Assembly (NCBI GenBank): GCA_963653535.1
Contig: CAVJWU010000001.1
Location: forward strand, 1 to 64,000
From: UBA3210 sp963653535
GTDB lineage: Bacteria > Bacillota_I > Bacilli_A > RFN20 > CAG-449
DNA: 64,000 nt
Direction of reading: 5' to 3'
Notes under the pieces: generated by a model
The model's input: the letters and a program-made list of their open reading frames with translations, nothing else
What the model was told of the DNA's origin: nothing
Databases searched by the model: none
Made by a program: the position numbers and the translations under genes
Part shown: positions 42,601-51,913 of the stretch, one piece after another
Layout: each line of letters starts with the position of its first letter
Position numbering within the stretch: the first letter of the stretch is position 1

Positions 42601-44784
42601 TTATTTAAGAACGAGGTTTCTCTTATCGATAAGAGAAATCTTTTCTTTTTCTTTAATTCCTTTAACAATTACTTTATCTTTTAAAGAAGTAACCTCAATT
42701 TCTCTAAATTTATTTTCTAAAGAATCATCATAATAATATTTATAAGTAAATGAACCTTCTTTTAAAGGATATATTTCAAATACAATTTCTTCATTGATAT
42801 TTAAAGGAATAACTGAACCTTCTTTAATAAAATAAATTGGTAAATCACCAGGTTTATTTATTAAAGTTAAATGACCTACATATGGAACTTTATTATAGTA
42901 ATAAGTCCCTTTTGGTAAAGAAATATTTACTTCGGTTTGACCTTCATTAAAGATTGGACAAACTAATATTGAATCACCTAACATAAATAAATCTGATTCT
43001 TCATCATAATCTTCTTCGTTAAGGAAAAGAGGATAAATTAAAGGTAGATAAGTTTCAACTTTATGATTTGCTTCAGAAAAGATATAAGGAACTAATGTGT
43101 GACGTAAAGAAAATAATCTTTGTACTTTTTCTTTTTCGCTTTCATATAACCAAGGCATGGTAGAACTTTCATCTTCATTCCAAGAATGTAATGTAAAACG
43201 AGGAGTAAATAAGCCATAACTAATCCATCTTAAGAATAATTCTTTAGTTGGTTTTGGTCCAGCAAAACCTCCGATATCTTGACCAATAAAGGTAAAACCA
43301 GTTAAAGAAGCAGTCATGGCCATTTTATGATTACCTCTAAAATCTTTAAAAGAAGTGAAGTTATCGCCAGTCCACGTCTCCGCGATTCTTTGAAAACCTG
43401 CGCATGAGGATCTAGTTACAGCCATATGACGAACATCTTTATTAACTGCATCAAACGAAGAAGAAATCATTAAATAAGAAAATAATGGTCTAATTAATTT
43501 AGCTTTTATTTCTTTATTAAATCCATGTGCGTAGACTTCTTCATCATGAATGTCATATTCATTATTGTCGTTCCAAATACTTTTAAAACCTAAATCTACG
43601 AGTTTTTCTTTAATGTTTCTTGACCAAAATTTATAAGCTTCAGGATGGGTGAAATCTAGATAACTCCCCATTCCTCCCCAATAAGGGAAAGTGTAAGGTG
43701 TACCATCTTTATAATGTAAGAACCATCCATTTTTCGCGATGTAATTATAAAGTGGATGAGTAGTTAAGAAAGCTGGCTTAACGTTTGGTAAAAAATTAAT
43801 GCCGAGCTTTTTAAAATCATCCGCGAAAGCCTTTGGATCAGGAAACTTATCATAATTCCAGTTAAAAGTGCAACGTTTATCACCAATTTGAGTATATCCT
43901 GAAGATAAATAGAAACCTTTACAGGTAAGAGAATAATCTTTGAGCTTTTCTTTAAACTCATTAAATGCAATAAGAGGTTTATCGCTATCGGTATATGCCA
44001 TTGTGGAGGCACAGTATTCAAAAGACCATCTTGGAGGAAGAAAAGATTTACCTGTTAAGAAAGTAAAACGTTTTATAATTTCTTTAATCGAACCAAAAAT
44101 GACATAATAAACTAAGCTTTCTTCTTCAAAATGGGCATATTTATATTTTTCATAATAATTATTATGTTCATGACCGAAATCAATTTCACCATTAGAATAA
44201 GTATCGTAATATATACCATAACTTCCAATAGAGTTTTTACAAATATAGAAAGGTATTTGCTTGTAGAGAGGATCAGAAGTTAAAGCGTTAAAACCTAAGG
44301 CATCAAAAGTTTCTAATTTAAAGTGACATAAATTTTTATTAATTGGACCTGTTTTATCGCCTAAACCATAGATGTGTTCATTATCTTCGCGCGAGATATA
44401 ATGATAACTTCCGTTACCTAGTTCTCCTTCAAAATTATAAGAAATAATATCACGATCTTTAAAGAGTAATTTATCTTTTTTATAATATGAGATAAGAAAA
44501 TTATTTAAATTTATTTTAATAGTTATATCATCAATTTTTATTTCATCTTCGTTAATGTTTAAAACTTCTAAACCATCACGCGATAATCTATTTCGCCCTT
44601 CAAAAGGTAATGTTAATTCACCTGGACTAATAGAAAAAGTTGGTATTAAATCTTCTTTATTTTTATAAATTGCCACTCGTAACATATGAGAAAAGAAGTC
44701 TAATTGGACAAAGTTATCTTCACACTGATAGATTCTTTGCCCCTCTAACGAAGAGATTAATTTAAAGACATGGTTATATTTCAT
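42601..44784 (-). CDS. GH31 alpha-glycosidase
   Basis: 727 residues, no signal. Motifs of GH31 alpha-glucosidases: 'EHIYGLGDKTG', nucleophile D406 in 'SIWNDNNEYDI', acid/base D474 in 'TWTGDN', 'FIGQDIGGFAG' and 'PRFTLHSWN'. It lacks the sulfoquinovosidase features of the other GH31 at 35496. Beta-sandwich domains flank the barrel. It should cleave an alpha-linked glucose, galactose or xylose residue inside the cell. Last gene of the transporter-esterase operon; it overlaps the esterase gene by 4 bases. Confidence 0.88.
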   Translation of the reverse strand: MKYNHVFKLISSLEGQRIYQCEDNFVQLDFFSHMLRVAIYKNKEDLIPTFSISPGELTLPFEGRNRLSRDGLEVLNINEDEIKIDDITIKINLNNFLISYYKKDKLLFKDRDIISYNFEGELGNGSYHYISREDNEHIYGLGDKTGPINKNLCHFKLETFDALGFNALTSDPLYKQIPFYICKNSIGSYGIYYDTYSNGEIDFGHEHNNYYEKYKYAHFEEESLVYYVIFGSIKEIIKRFTFLTGKSFLPPRWSFEYCASTMAYTDSDKPLIAFNEFKEKLKDYSLTCKGFYLSSGYTQIGDKRCTFNWNYDKFPDPKAFADDFKKLGINFLPNVKPAFLTTHPLYNYIAKNGWFLHYKDGTPYTFPYWGGMGSYLDFTHPEAYKFWSRNIKEKLVDLGFKSIWNDNNEYDIHDEEVYAHGFNKEIKAKLIRPLFSYLMISSSFDAVNKDVRHMAVTRSSCAGFQRIAETWTGDNFTSFKDFRGNHKMAMTASLTGFTFIGQDIGGFAGPKPTKELFLRWISYGLFTPRFTLHSWNEDESSTMPWLYESEKEKVQRLFSLRHTLVPYIFSEANHKVETYLPLIYPLFLNEEDYDEESDLFMLGDSILVCPIFNEGQTEVNISLPKGTYYYNKVPYVGHLTLINKPGDLPIYFIKEGSVIPLNINEEIVFEIYPLKEGSFTYKYYYDDSLENKFREIEVTSLKDKVIVKGIKEKEKISLIDKRNLVLK

Positions 44785-46097
44785 TTTGGATCTCCTTTAA
44801 AAGTGTTTATTAATAAAGGTAAATAATTTATTCGACTCATTTTAGTATTACTTAGTCTAAAACGTAATACTTTATGTTTACTTTTTTTCCATCTAGGTAA
44901 ATTAATTCCATTAGGATCACCATATTTTATAAAGTTAGAAAAATAATTTACCATTAATAGAGAAACTTTATTATCTTCTTCGTCATATGGTCTCCACGAT
45001 TTATTTAAAGTATTAAACGCGTATCTTAAGTCAGAAGAATGGAAAGCAAGATTCTTATCGCCTTTAGCGTTTACATCAAAATAATAAGCATAAGTATTAT
45101 TTTTTGAAGCATATTTTCTTGCCATAATTCCTAAAATAAGCGTGAACATGTCGTTATTTGTAAAACCAATGATAGTCGGAATGGTGATTTTATTTTTTAA
45201 TAAATTTTCTTCTTTATCAGATAAATAATAATGATCAATCATCGTCATAGTCGATATTTGATTATCTTTTCTTCTTGCTTTTACTTTTTCTAATGCATCA
45301 AAAATCTTCTTTGGTTCGATATTTCGAAATTCTTCTAAAGAAGTACATAAACATTCTTTCATGACGTCTAAATAATATTCTCGACGTTCTTCAACTTTTT
45401 TAGGAGTAGCAAGAGAAGGAAATTTTCCTCCTCCAGACATCATGATAGCTTTTGAAAATAAACCTTCTATTCGAGAAGAAACTAACATTGTCTGAATTGA
45501 CATCGCGCCGGCAGATTGACCCATAATCGTAACGTTATTTGGATCACCACCAAATTCTTTAATGTGGTGCTTAACCCATTTTAATGCGACAACTTGATCA
45601 TCAAAACCAAAATTACCATCATGATGAAATTCTTTTTCAATATCTTCATGACAGAAATAACCAAATATTCCGACACGATATTGAATAAATACGCTTACGA
45701 TGCCATTACGAGAATAAATTTCTCCATCAAACGCGGATTCATAGTTCGCTCCTGAATCAAAACCTCCCCCGTGAATAAATACCATGACAGGATAGTTAGA
45801 ACCACCTTTAGGCGTAAAAATATTTAAGTTAAGACAATCTTCTGAATAAGTAAAGTTAATTCCTTCACGGAATTCTTTATGATAAAACATCCTTGCTGGT
45901 ACTTCTAAATGAGGATAATAACATCTTTTTTGAATGCATGCATCGCCATATTTAAATGCATTAAAATCTCCTAAAAAGGAGATTTCTTCTGCATATTTAA
46001 ATCGAGAGGCTTTTGCAAAAGGAATACCTAAATATGCATAATCATATTCCCTTTCTAACCCATTAATAGTACCCAAACTTGTTTTTAGGCTAACCAT
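44781..46097 (-). CDS. type B carboxylesterase
   Basis: 438 residues, no signal. 'NYPVMVFIHGGGFDSGANYES' (oxyanion hole), nucleophile S195 in 'MGQSAGAMS', 'GGDPNNVTI' and a C-terminal 'LAFHSSDLRYAF' with the His are as in the para-nitrobenzyl esterase family. It hydrolyses carboxyl esters in the cytoplasm. Between a GPH symporter and GH31, under the same operator as a sulfoquinovose operon, it may remove acyl groups from an imported glycoside such as a partly deacylated sulfolipid; this is inference. Confidence 0.88.
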   Translation of the reverse strand: MVSLKTSLGTINGLEREYDYAYLGIPFAKASRFKYAEEISFLGDFNAFKYGDACIQKRCYYPHLEVPARMFYHKEFREGINFTYSEDCLNLNIFTPKGGSNYPVMVFIHGGGFDSGANYESAFDGEIYSRNGIVSVFIQYRVGIFGYFCHEDIEKEFHHDGNFGFDDQVVALKWVKHHIKEFGGDPNNVTIMGQSAGAMSIQTMLVSSRIEGLFSKAIMMSGGGKFPSLATPKKVEERREYYLDVMKECLCTSLEEFRNIEPKKIFDALEKVKARRKDNQISTMTMIDHYYLSDKEENLLKNKITIPTIIGFTNNDMFTLILGIMARKYASKNNTYAYYFDVNAKGDKNLAFHSSDLRYAFNTLNKSWRPYDEEDNKVSLLMVNYFSNFIKYGDPNGINLPRWKKSKHKVLRFRLSNTKMSRINYLPLLINTFKGDPK

Positions 46098-46099
46098 TA

Positions 46100-47614
46100 T
46101 TATTCACCACCAATTGTAATTTCATTTTTTTCTACTTGATTAGCAAGTAAAACTTCTTTTTGATCTTGTAATTCTTCAGTCTTCTTCTTATTTAAGCTAT
46201 ATACAAAGATTAATACTAATTCCATGAGTAAGAATAATACAGCAGGAATAATTGTCGCCATATAATACATGACATTTAATGTTGAAGATGTTTGTACGCT
46301 TCCAGCACCTGATTTATAATTCATTCCAATTAAAGCTCCGTTAACTGCGACAGCTGCGACAACTTGACCTAATTTTCTAAAGAACATGAATACTGAATAA
46401 GAAGAACCGTCATTTCTTAAACCAGTTTTAACTTCAACTTCATCAATTGCATCAGTCGCAAGAGCCCATATTTCTAAAGTGATAATTGATAAACCAATTC
46501 CAGAAACTAAACAGAATACTAAGAATAATGCTGGTACGTTAATAATGACATCTTTTAAGAAGATTAAGATAAAGTTAGGTATCGCAGCTACTAATGAACC
46601 GACAACACATAATTCTTTTTTACCATATTTTTTAACTAGTTTTCCAGCGAAGAACATAATGACAACCATTGGTCCATATGTACAAGCTTGAGAAGCAAGG
46701 TTCATCCAGTTCGCAGAGAATAAATCATTAAATAAATATGTATAGAATGATTGAGTAAACATTTGTCCTGCAAGGAGAAGTAAACCAACTAAGCATACGG
46801 CAACAAATGATTTATTTTTTAAAAGAGTTTTTGCAATTCGCATCGCTTCACCTTTTTTATGAACGCTAGGTTTAGCAACTACTCTTTCTTTATTGTTTTT
46901 ATAAGCAACGAATAAGAGAATACCTCCTAAGATAGCAAGAATGGAGACACCAATTATAATAGGTAAATATTGAACTTGTGTTAATTGCTTACCATTTTCA
47001 CCAATGACTGCATTACCATCGTTATCAAATACTTTCTTTGAATAAAACATCGTTAGAACTAATATTGGCATGGATCCTAATGCAGCCCCGGCGGAACGAA
47101 AGACAGAGAGTTTATTTCTTTCTTTTACATCAGTAGTAACAACACTTGCAAGTGATCCATAAGGAATTTGATGGACAGTATAAATCATACCAAATAAGAT
47201 ATATGTAACCGCGGCATAGATACTTACTCCAACTGTTCCCATCTTACTAGCGAGACTAGGCCAAGGAAGGAACATTAAGATAGTGGCAAGAGCTAAAGGA
47301 ATTGCGACCCATTTCATCCATATTCTATAACGACCTTCTTTACCAGGTTTTCTAATATCGACAATTCGACCCATAATTGGATCATTAATTGCATCCCAAA
47401 TTCTTGCACAAACAAACATTAACATGATAAATAAAGGAGCTAAACCTAAAATATCAGTATAATATTTTTGTAAGATGGTGGTTACAGTTGAAAAGCATAG
47501 ACAACCTGCAAAATCACCTAATGCATAGCCGATATAATCTTTTGATTGTAAACCGGAAGTTTTTTCGATGTAGGTACGTTTATTTTCTACACCTGCTTGA
47601 TTATCTTTTTCCAT
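46100..47614 (-). CDS. GPH-family sugar:cation symporter (MFS)
   Basis: 504 residues, about 12 membrane spans. 'YALGDFAGCLCFSTVTTILQKYYTDILGL' and 'ARIWDAINDPIMGRIVD' are the MelB/GPH hallmarks. E. coli YihO, the sulfoquinovose importer, is in the same family, and no other importer is present in the sulfoquinovose operon, so this protein is the best candidate to bring in sulfoquinovose or its glycoside. It is the first gene of the convergent operon and carries the shared palindrome in front. Confidence 0.9.
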   Translation of the reverse strand: MEKDNQAGVENKRTYIEKTSGLQSKDYIGYALGDFAGCLCFSTVTTILQKYYTDILGLAPLFIMLMFVCARIWDAINDPIMGRIVDIRKPGKEGRYRIWMKWVAIPLALATILMFLPWPSLASKMGTVGVSIYAAVTYILFGMIYTVHQIPYGSLASVVTTDVKERNKLSVFRSAGAALGSMPILVLTMFYSKKVFDNDGNAVIGENGKQLTQVQYLPIIIGVSILAILGGILLFVAYKNNKERVVAKPSVHKKGEAMRIAKTLLKNKSFVAVCLVGLLLLAGQMFTQSFYTYLFNDLFSANWMNLASQACTYGPMVVIMFFAGKLVKKYGKKELCVVGSLVAAIPNFILIFLKDVIINVPALFLVFCLVSGIGLSIITLEIWALATDAIDEVEVKTGLRNDGSSYSVFMFFRKLGQVVAAVAVNGALIGMNYKSGAGSVQTSSTLNVMYYMATIIPAVLFLLMELVLIFVYSLNKKKTEELQDQKEVLLANQVEKNEITIGGE

Positions 47615-47662
47615 AATATTTTCCTTTCAAGGACATTACCTATAAATTTATCTTAGCATAAA

Positions 47663-47676
47663 TGTAAGCGCTTTAC
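47663..47676. promoter_or_regulatory. cre-like catabolite site
   Basis: TGTAAGCGCTTTAC matches the cre consensus (TGWAANCGNTNWCA) except for the last two bases. It is 49 bases in front of the GPH symporter gene, so glucose repression by CcpA is plausible. Confidence 0.5.
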
Positions 47677-47706
47677 TAAGTTATGACTTATTTTCTGTAT
47701 AATTTT

Positions 47707-47719
47707 TTAAGTCACTTAA
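47707..47719. promoter_or_regulatory. operator palindrome TTAAGTCACTTAA, second copy
   Basis: Identical over all 13 bases to 35451-35463, 93 bases in front of the GPH symporter start. A TATTAT -10-like box abuts it (47720-47725, minus strand), and TATAAT (47743-47748, minus strand) lies further upstream. Confidence 0.7.
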
Positions 47720-47775
47720 ATAATATTGTTTAATTAACCAGTATTATAGAAAAAAAGGGCATATAAAATATAATG

Positions 47776-47805
47776 AAAAAACCTTCTAAATTCTCTAGAA
47801 GGTTT
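47776..47805 (-). terminator. minus-strand terminator
   Basis: AAACCTTCTA (47778-47787) pairs with TAGAAGGTTT (47796-47805); the U-run is on the minus strand. Ends the phosphatase lipoprotein transcript. Confidence 0.8.
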
Positions 47806-47823
47806 AATGATTATATTCATGTT

Positions 47824-48948
47824 TTATTTAGAAATTAATGTAATGAAAGAAGAGATTTCATTTTCGTTCATTCCACCGGCTTTTAAATATTCCTTAGCTT
47901 TAGAAACAAGATTAATAGAAGGATAATCTTCTTTTTTTGCTTCAAAATCTAAACATTCAACGAATGAATCGAAATATAAATTAACAATTGCATTATATTT
48001 AGAAGGATCATTTTCTTCTGTGAAGTGATAATAATTAGAATAAGTCATCATATAATCAACTTTCATTTCTTCATAAGTCGCGCCGGCAAGAGCTTCAATT
48101 AAGAAACAAACAAATCCAGTTCTATCTTTACCTTCCATACAATGGATGTAATAAGGTCCATTGTGATTTAACATATATCTTAATCCTGTTACTAACTTTT
48201 GTGCATATGGTATTGTTGTATAACCTGAGCCCATACTTAATAAGATCATATTATCGTTATCATAGAGAGATTTTGTATATGTAGAAGAAAAATCATCTTG
48301 AGACATATATTTATTTAATGTTTCAGTTGAATCAGCTAGATCAATAACACATTTAATTTTGTTCTTTTCTAGAAGTGAATCAGTAATTTTTGCTCTTGAA
48401 CGAGAATTATCAACTGGTGAAGCACCTCGAAATAGAAAATTATCTTTTAATGAACCACCTTTTAAAGGCCTAAAGTTAGAAAATTCTTCATCACTAGTAT
48501 ATGTATTTCGATCTAAAGAATAAGATTGACCTAAGGCGTTCTGCGTTACTAGATATTTTTCTTTTTCGTTAAGAGAAATACTTACAGTATAACTTTCATT
48601 TAATCCCACGGCATCCCAAATACCGGTATTATTGTATGTGAGAGTGATATATTCATCACTTGGATAAGCGACTAAAACTGGATCACCATTTTTAACATAA
48701 TATCCATTGTAATAAGGAATATCGCTGATAGAAAAACCATTAGAGAAGGTAACATTAACGCTGTCACCTAGAGAGAAACCAAGTGAAGAAAATTCTTCGC
48801 TAGTTACTAAAATCGTACATGCTTTAAAGGTGACATTTTCTTTAATTGCACAATCTTTTAAAATAGGTGTTTTACTTCCACAAGAAGTTAGTCCTAAAAG
48901 GATAATCGAGCTTAAGAAAGAAGCAGTTAATTTATTTAAAGTATTCAT
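47824..48948 (-). CDS. lipoprotein tyrosine phosphatase
   Basis: 374 residues. Lipobox 'LGLTSC' (Cys23). Residues about 40-150 are an unassigned beta-rich domain ('SSLGFSLGDSVNVTFSNG', 'IPYYNGYYVKNGDPVLVAYP'). The C-terminal half is an IphP-type phosphatase with 'NFRPLKGGSL', 'LFRGASPVDNSR', 'CVIDLADS' and the catalytic loop HCMEGKDRTG. It should act outside the cell on phosphorylated proteins or lipids. It is a surface relative of the cytoplasmic enzyme at 7551. Single gene with its own terminator. Confidence 0.88.
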   Translation of the reverse strand: MNTLNKLTASFLSSIILLGLTSCGSKTPILKDCAIKENVTFKACTILVTSEEFSSLGFSLGDSVNVTFSNGFSISDIPYYNGYYVKNGDPVLVAYPSDEYITLTYNNTGIWDAVGLNESYTVSISLNEKEKYLVTQNALGQSYSLDRNTYTSDEEFSNFRPLKGGSLKDNFLFRGASPVDNSRSRAKITDSLLEKNKIKCVIDLADSTETLNKYMSQDDFSSTYTKSLYDNDNMILLSMGSGYTTIPYAQKLVTGLRYMLNHNGPYYIHCMEGKDRTGFVCFLIEALAGATYEEMKVDYMMTYSNYYHFTEENDPSKYNAIVNLYFDSFVECLDFEAKKEDYPSINLVSKAKEYLKAGGMNENEISSFITLISK

Positions 48949-49004
48949 AAGGTAACCTCCTACTTATAATTATTATAAAGTTAAGTGAAATATGTGTCAA
49001 ACAA

Positions 49005-49028
49005 CAAAAAAGGTGGTTAATACCACCT
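49005..49028 (-). terminator. minus-strand terminator
   Basis: AGGTGGT (49011-49017), loop TAAT, ACCACCT (49022-49028); T-run on the minus strand. Ends the transporter-GDPD operon. Confidence 0.85.
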
Positions 49029-49764
49029 ATTTGTTCTTTAATGAATCTCTAACAAAATTACAATCAATATGTTGGAAAGTAATCGTATCGCAATAAGGTA
49101 AAGAAGCAGTTACAATTCCTTTATCTTCAACAGTCCAGATATTAACGATATGTTTTTTATAATATCGACGAATTTTCTTCATATTTAAGAAGGTGTATTC
49201 TAAATCAACTCCTTCGAAGAAATGTCTAAAATGATAAACGTATTCATGTTTATTATCATGTGCGACTAGTAATTGTCGCACAATACCAAATTTTTTAAAT
49301 GGAAGTAAAACACGAGGATCAAAAGATATTAACATGTATTTAGATTTATCTTTAATATCTTTTAATTCTTCTTTAAGTTTATTAGCTAGAGCTTTGTAAT
49401 TTCTTTTATAAACCTTTAATTCAATAACTAATGGTACGCGTTCATTTATTAATGATAAGACTTCTTGTAAAGAAGGAATTTGTTCACCATCTTTAAGTAG
49501 ATAATATTTCTTTAATTCTTCTAATGATAAATCTTCAACAATACCTTCTTTTCCTGTTACTCTTAATAAGGAAGAATCATGAATAACGACTAATTTATTA
49601 TCTTTTGTTAAATGGACATCTAGTTCAATTGCCATATCGTTATTAATCGCGTTATTAAAGGCTCTAAGACCATTTTCAATATCGCTTGAATTATGATATC
49701 CACGATGACAAATGCCTAAAAAGAAACGTGGATCTAATGATTTTTTTAATGCTTCTTTTTTCAT
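49027..49764 (-). CDS. glycerophosphodiester phosphodiesterase
   Basis: 245 residues from ATG 49764 (AAGAGG in front; the in-frame start at 49782 is inside the transporter gene). 'ICHRGYHN', 'IELDVHLTKDNKLVVIHDSSLLRVTG' and 'VIELKV' are the metal-binding and catalytic elements of the GDPD family. It releases glycerol 3-phosphate from deacylated phospholipids. It shares the operon, and so the cre site, with the sugar transporter in front of it. Confidence 0.9.
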   Translation of the reverse strand: MKKEALKKSLDPRFFLGICHRGYHNSSDIENGLRAFNNAINNDMAIELDVHLTKDNKLVVIHDSSLLRVTGKEGIVEDLSLEELKKYYLLKDGEQIPSLQEVLSLINERVPLVIELKVYKRNYKALANKLKEELKDIKDKSKYMLISFDPRVLLPFKKFGIVRQLLVAHDNKHEYVYHFRHFFEGVDLEYTFLNMKKIRRYYKKHIVNIWTVEDKGIVTASLPYCDTITFQHIDCNFVRDSLKNK

Positions 49765-49765
49765 A

Positions 49766-51184
49766 TTAATCCTCTTGATCAAATGCTTCTAATCCTTTAG
49801 AAATCTTTACTTTATTTGTTTTTATATTTTTAACAAACATAAAGACTATAGTTGAAACACATAAACAACAAAGAGCATAGATTGGCAAGAAGGAAAAGTC
49901 AAGACCATCGATTAACATTAATGAGCCTAAAGCGATAGGAGTAATAGTTTGGCTTGCCATACTTGATGCGTAATAATAACCAGTAAATGCACCAATCTTT
50001 TTAGAAGAACATAATTCAACAACCATTGGGAAAGAATTGACGTGAACTAGAGACATACCTAAGCCTTTAATAAACCAAATTATATAAATAACAAATGGGA
50101 AAGTTCCACTTCCTGCTGCACCATTTAGGAAAGTCAAAGAAGCGATAACCCAAAATAAATAACTTAATAATGATAATGCTAGACCAGTAACAATCGTCCA
50201 TTTTCTACCTATCTTTTCAGCGATAATACCACCAAAAGCAAAACCGATAACTGAACCTATACCGCCTACAATAGTATTAATCATATTTGAAGAAGTAGAC
50301 GCTTTTAAATAATAAATTGTGTAGTTACCCATGAAAGTTGCAATACCATTATCTGCCATAAACCAGAAGAATTCAGCGATTAAGATAAAGATTAACATTC
50401 TCTTATTTGCTTTAGTCATTGGTTTATCATCTTCAATTTTATTTTCAACCGCGGCTAATTCTTCTCCTAGGGCTAATTCTTCTTTCATTTCTTCTTCAAC
50501 CTTATTTTCATTAATTGAGAAGAATAAGACTAAAGCTGAAATAACCATTAAGACAGAAGCGAGTAAGAAAGGAACTTCAATCGCCCAAATATTATTAGTT
50601 TGCCAAGTGACTTTCTTAGTGCCTAAATATTGACTCAATACGAAGAAAATACCAACTATTGTCGCACATGCTCCACCAATATAACCCATGATATTAATAA
50701 TACCATTAGCTTTAGATCTTAATGGCTTAGGTGTCATATCTGGCATTAATGCAACAGCAGGATTACGATACATCATCATAAATGTTACAACAATTGCCAT
50801 CATGATGATAGTTCCTACTAAGTTATTATAATGGAAGAAAACAGGAATGAATGGGAAAGCAATCGCACATACTAATGTACCAACTAGGATATAAGGCATT
50901 CTTTTACCAATTTTAGTATGAGTTTTATCTGATAATTTCCCAAATATTGGTAATAAGATTAATGCGGCTAAATTATCCATGGCCATCATTATACCGACAA
51001 GATATTGAACTTCTTTAGCGTTAGTAATATTTAACGCTTTAGAGAATAACTCGGTTAAAAACGTAGGACACCATGAATCATAGACTTGCCATAGTAAGAG
51101 GATACCAAAGAAAGCAAAACCGATAATGAAAGTTCTTTTATAGTTTAGCTTTAATGGCTTTTGTTCTTTAGTTTGATTATCCAT
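49766..51184 (-). CDS. MFS sugar transporter (GPH/SLC45-like)
   Basis: 472 residues, 12 membrane spans with a central charged loop (about 225-260, 'ENKVEEEMKEELALGEEL'). 'WQVYDSWCPTFL', 'LLPIFGKLSDKTHTKIGKRMPYILVG' and 'FRNPAVALMPDMTPKPLRSKANG' type motifs (here 'YRNPAVALMPDMTPKPLRSKANG') are those of sucrose/maltose-type transporters. The GDPD behind it may point to a glycerol-linked substrate, which is weak. A perfect cre site lies 24 bases in front of its start codon. Confidence 0.88.
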   Translation of the reverse strand: MDNQTKEQKPLKLNYKRTFIIGFAFFGILLLWQVYDSWCPTFLTELFSKALNITNAKEVQYLVGIMMAMDNLAALILLPIFGKLSDKTHTKIGKRMPYILVGTLVCAIAFPFIPVFFHYNNLVGTIIMMAIVVTFMMMYRNPAVALMPDMTPKPLRSKANGIINIMGYIGGACATIVGIFFVLSQYLGTKKVTWQTNNIWAIEVPFLLASVLMVISALVLFFSINENKVEEEMKEELALGEELAAVENKIEDDKPMTKANKRMLIFILIAEFFWFMADNGIATFMGNYTIYYLKASTSSNMINTIVGGIGSVIGFAFGGIIAEKIGRKWTIVTGLALSLLSYLFWVIASLTFLNGAAGSGTFPFVIYIIWFIKGLGMSLVHVNSFPMVVELCSSKKIGAFTGYYYASSMASQTITPIALGSLMLIDGLDFSFLPIYALCCLCVSTIVFMFVKNIKTNKVKISKGLEAFDQED

Positions 51185-51207
51185 AAAAAAATCTCCTTAC
51201 CTTTAAT

Positions 51208-51221
51208 TGTAAGCGTTTTCA
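51208..51221. promoter_or_regulatory. cre (CcpA) site
   Basis: TGTAAGCGTTTTCA matches the cre consensus TGWAANCGNTNWCA at every position. It lies just before the sugar transporter gene, so carbon catabolite repression is expected. Confidence 0.75.
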
Positions 51222-51258
51222 ATAAAAAATCTAGCCCTAATTTTGTTAAGACTAGATT
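51222..51258 (-). terminator. minus-strand terminator
   Basis: AATCTAG (51228-51234) pairs with CTAGATT (51252-51258); T-run on the minus strand. Ends the HAD phosphatase transcript and overlaps the cre region. Confidence 0.65.
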
Positions 51259-51277
51259 ATTTACAAGTTTTTTACAA

Positions 51278-51913
51278 TTATTTAGAGAATAATTCTTTGG
51301 CTAATTTAGGTAATTCTAATAATGAATTTATTTTGTATTCATCATTTTCAATAACACCAAATCCATATGCAGCATGAATGAATTTAACATTAGCTTTATT
51401 TGATTCTACTTTATCTTTTAAGGTATCACCAACATAAATAACTTCATCAATACCTTCTTTTTCTTTTAGATACATGATGTTTTGATATTTTGCTAGACCT
51501 AAATCGCCTGCGCATAACTTACCTTTAAAATATTTATCTTTTCCACAAGACGAGAGATAATTTTCTATATAACCTTTATCACAATTTGAGACGACATATA
51601 AAAAATAATCTTTCATTAATTCTTCGAGTACTTCATCTTCATGAGGATAAATTGTGCCAGGCTTTTTTGCAAGAAACTCAATTTCTCCTTTAATACATTC
51701 TTTAAAGAGCTTCATCGCTTTTTCTTCTTCTAAACCAGGAAAAGTAATAGGAAGAGTTTCTAATGGGGTTAATCCCATCGTAGACTTAATCATCTCGAAA
51801 GAAAATCTAAATGGTTCATTAAGTTCAATCATCGTTTTATTCCAACTTTCTTTAATTTGGTCGATTGCATCCCATAAAGTTCCATCTAAATCAAAAAATA
51901 TCGCTTGTTTCAT
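51278..51913 (-). CDS. HAD-family hydrolase (phosphoglycolate phosphatase-like)
   Basis: 211 residues. 'FFDLDGTLWD' gives the nucleophile Asp pair at residues 7-9, 'VVSNCDKGYIENYL' motif II, and 'YVGDTLKDKVESNKA' motif IV. A cap of the helical C1 type lies between. It removes phosphate from a small phosphorylated metabolite; sugar phosphates or phosphoglycolate are typical for such enzymes. Confidence 0.85.
   Translation of the reverse strand: MKQAIFFDLDGTLWDAIDQIKESWNKTMIELNEPFRFSFEMIKSTMGLTPLETLPITFPGLEEEKAMKLFKECIKGEIEFLAKKPGTIYPHEDEVLEELMKDYFLYVVSNCDKGYIENYLSSCGKDKYFKGKLCAGDLGLAKYQNIMYLKEKEGIDEVIYVGDTLKDKVESNKANVKFIHAAYGFGVIENDEYKINSLLELPKLAKELFSK

Noticed and set aside
37000..47614. Reading the two operons as an ordinary xyloside or starch utilisation locus
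   Set aside because: A TauE/SafE exporter, YihU-like reductase, short transaldolase and YihQ-like GH31 together fit sulfoquinovose much better than xylose or glucose polymers.
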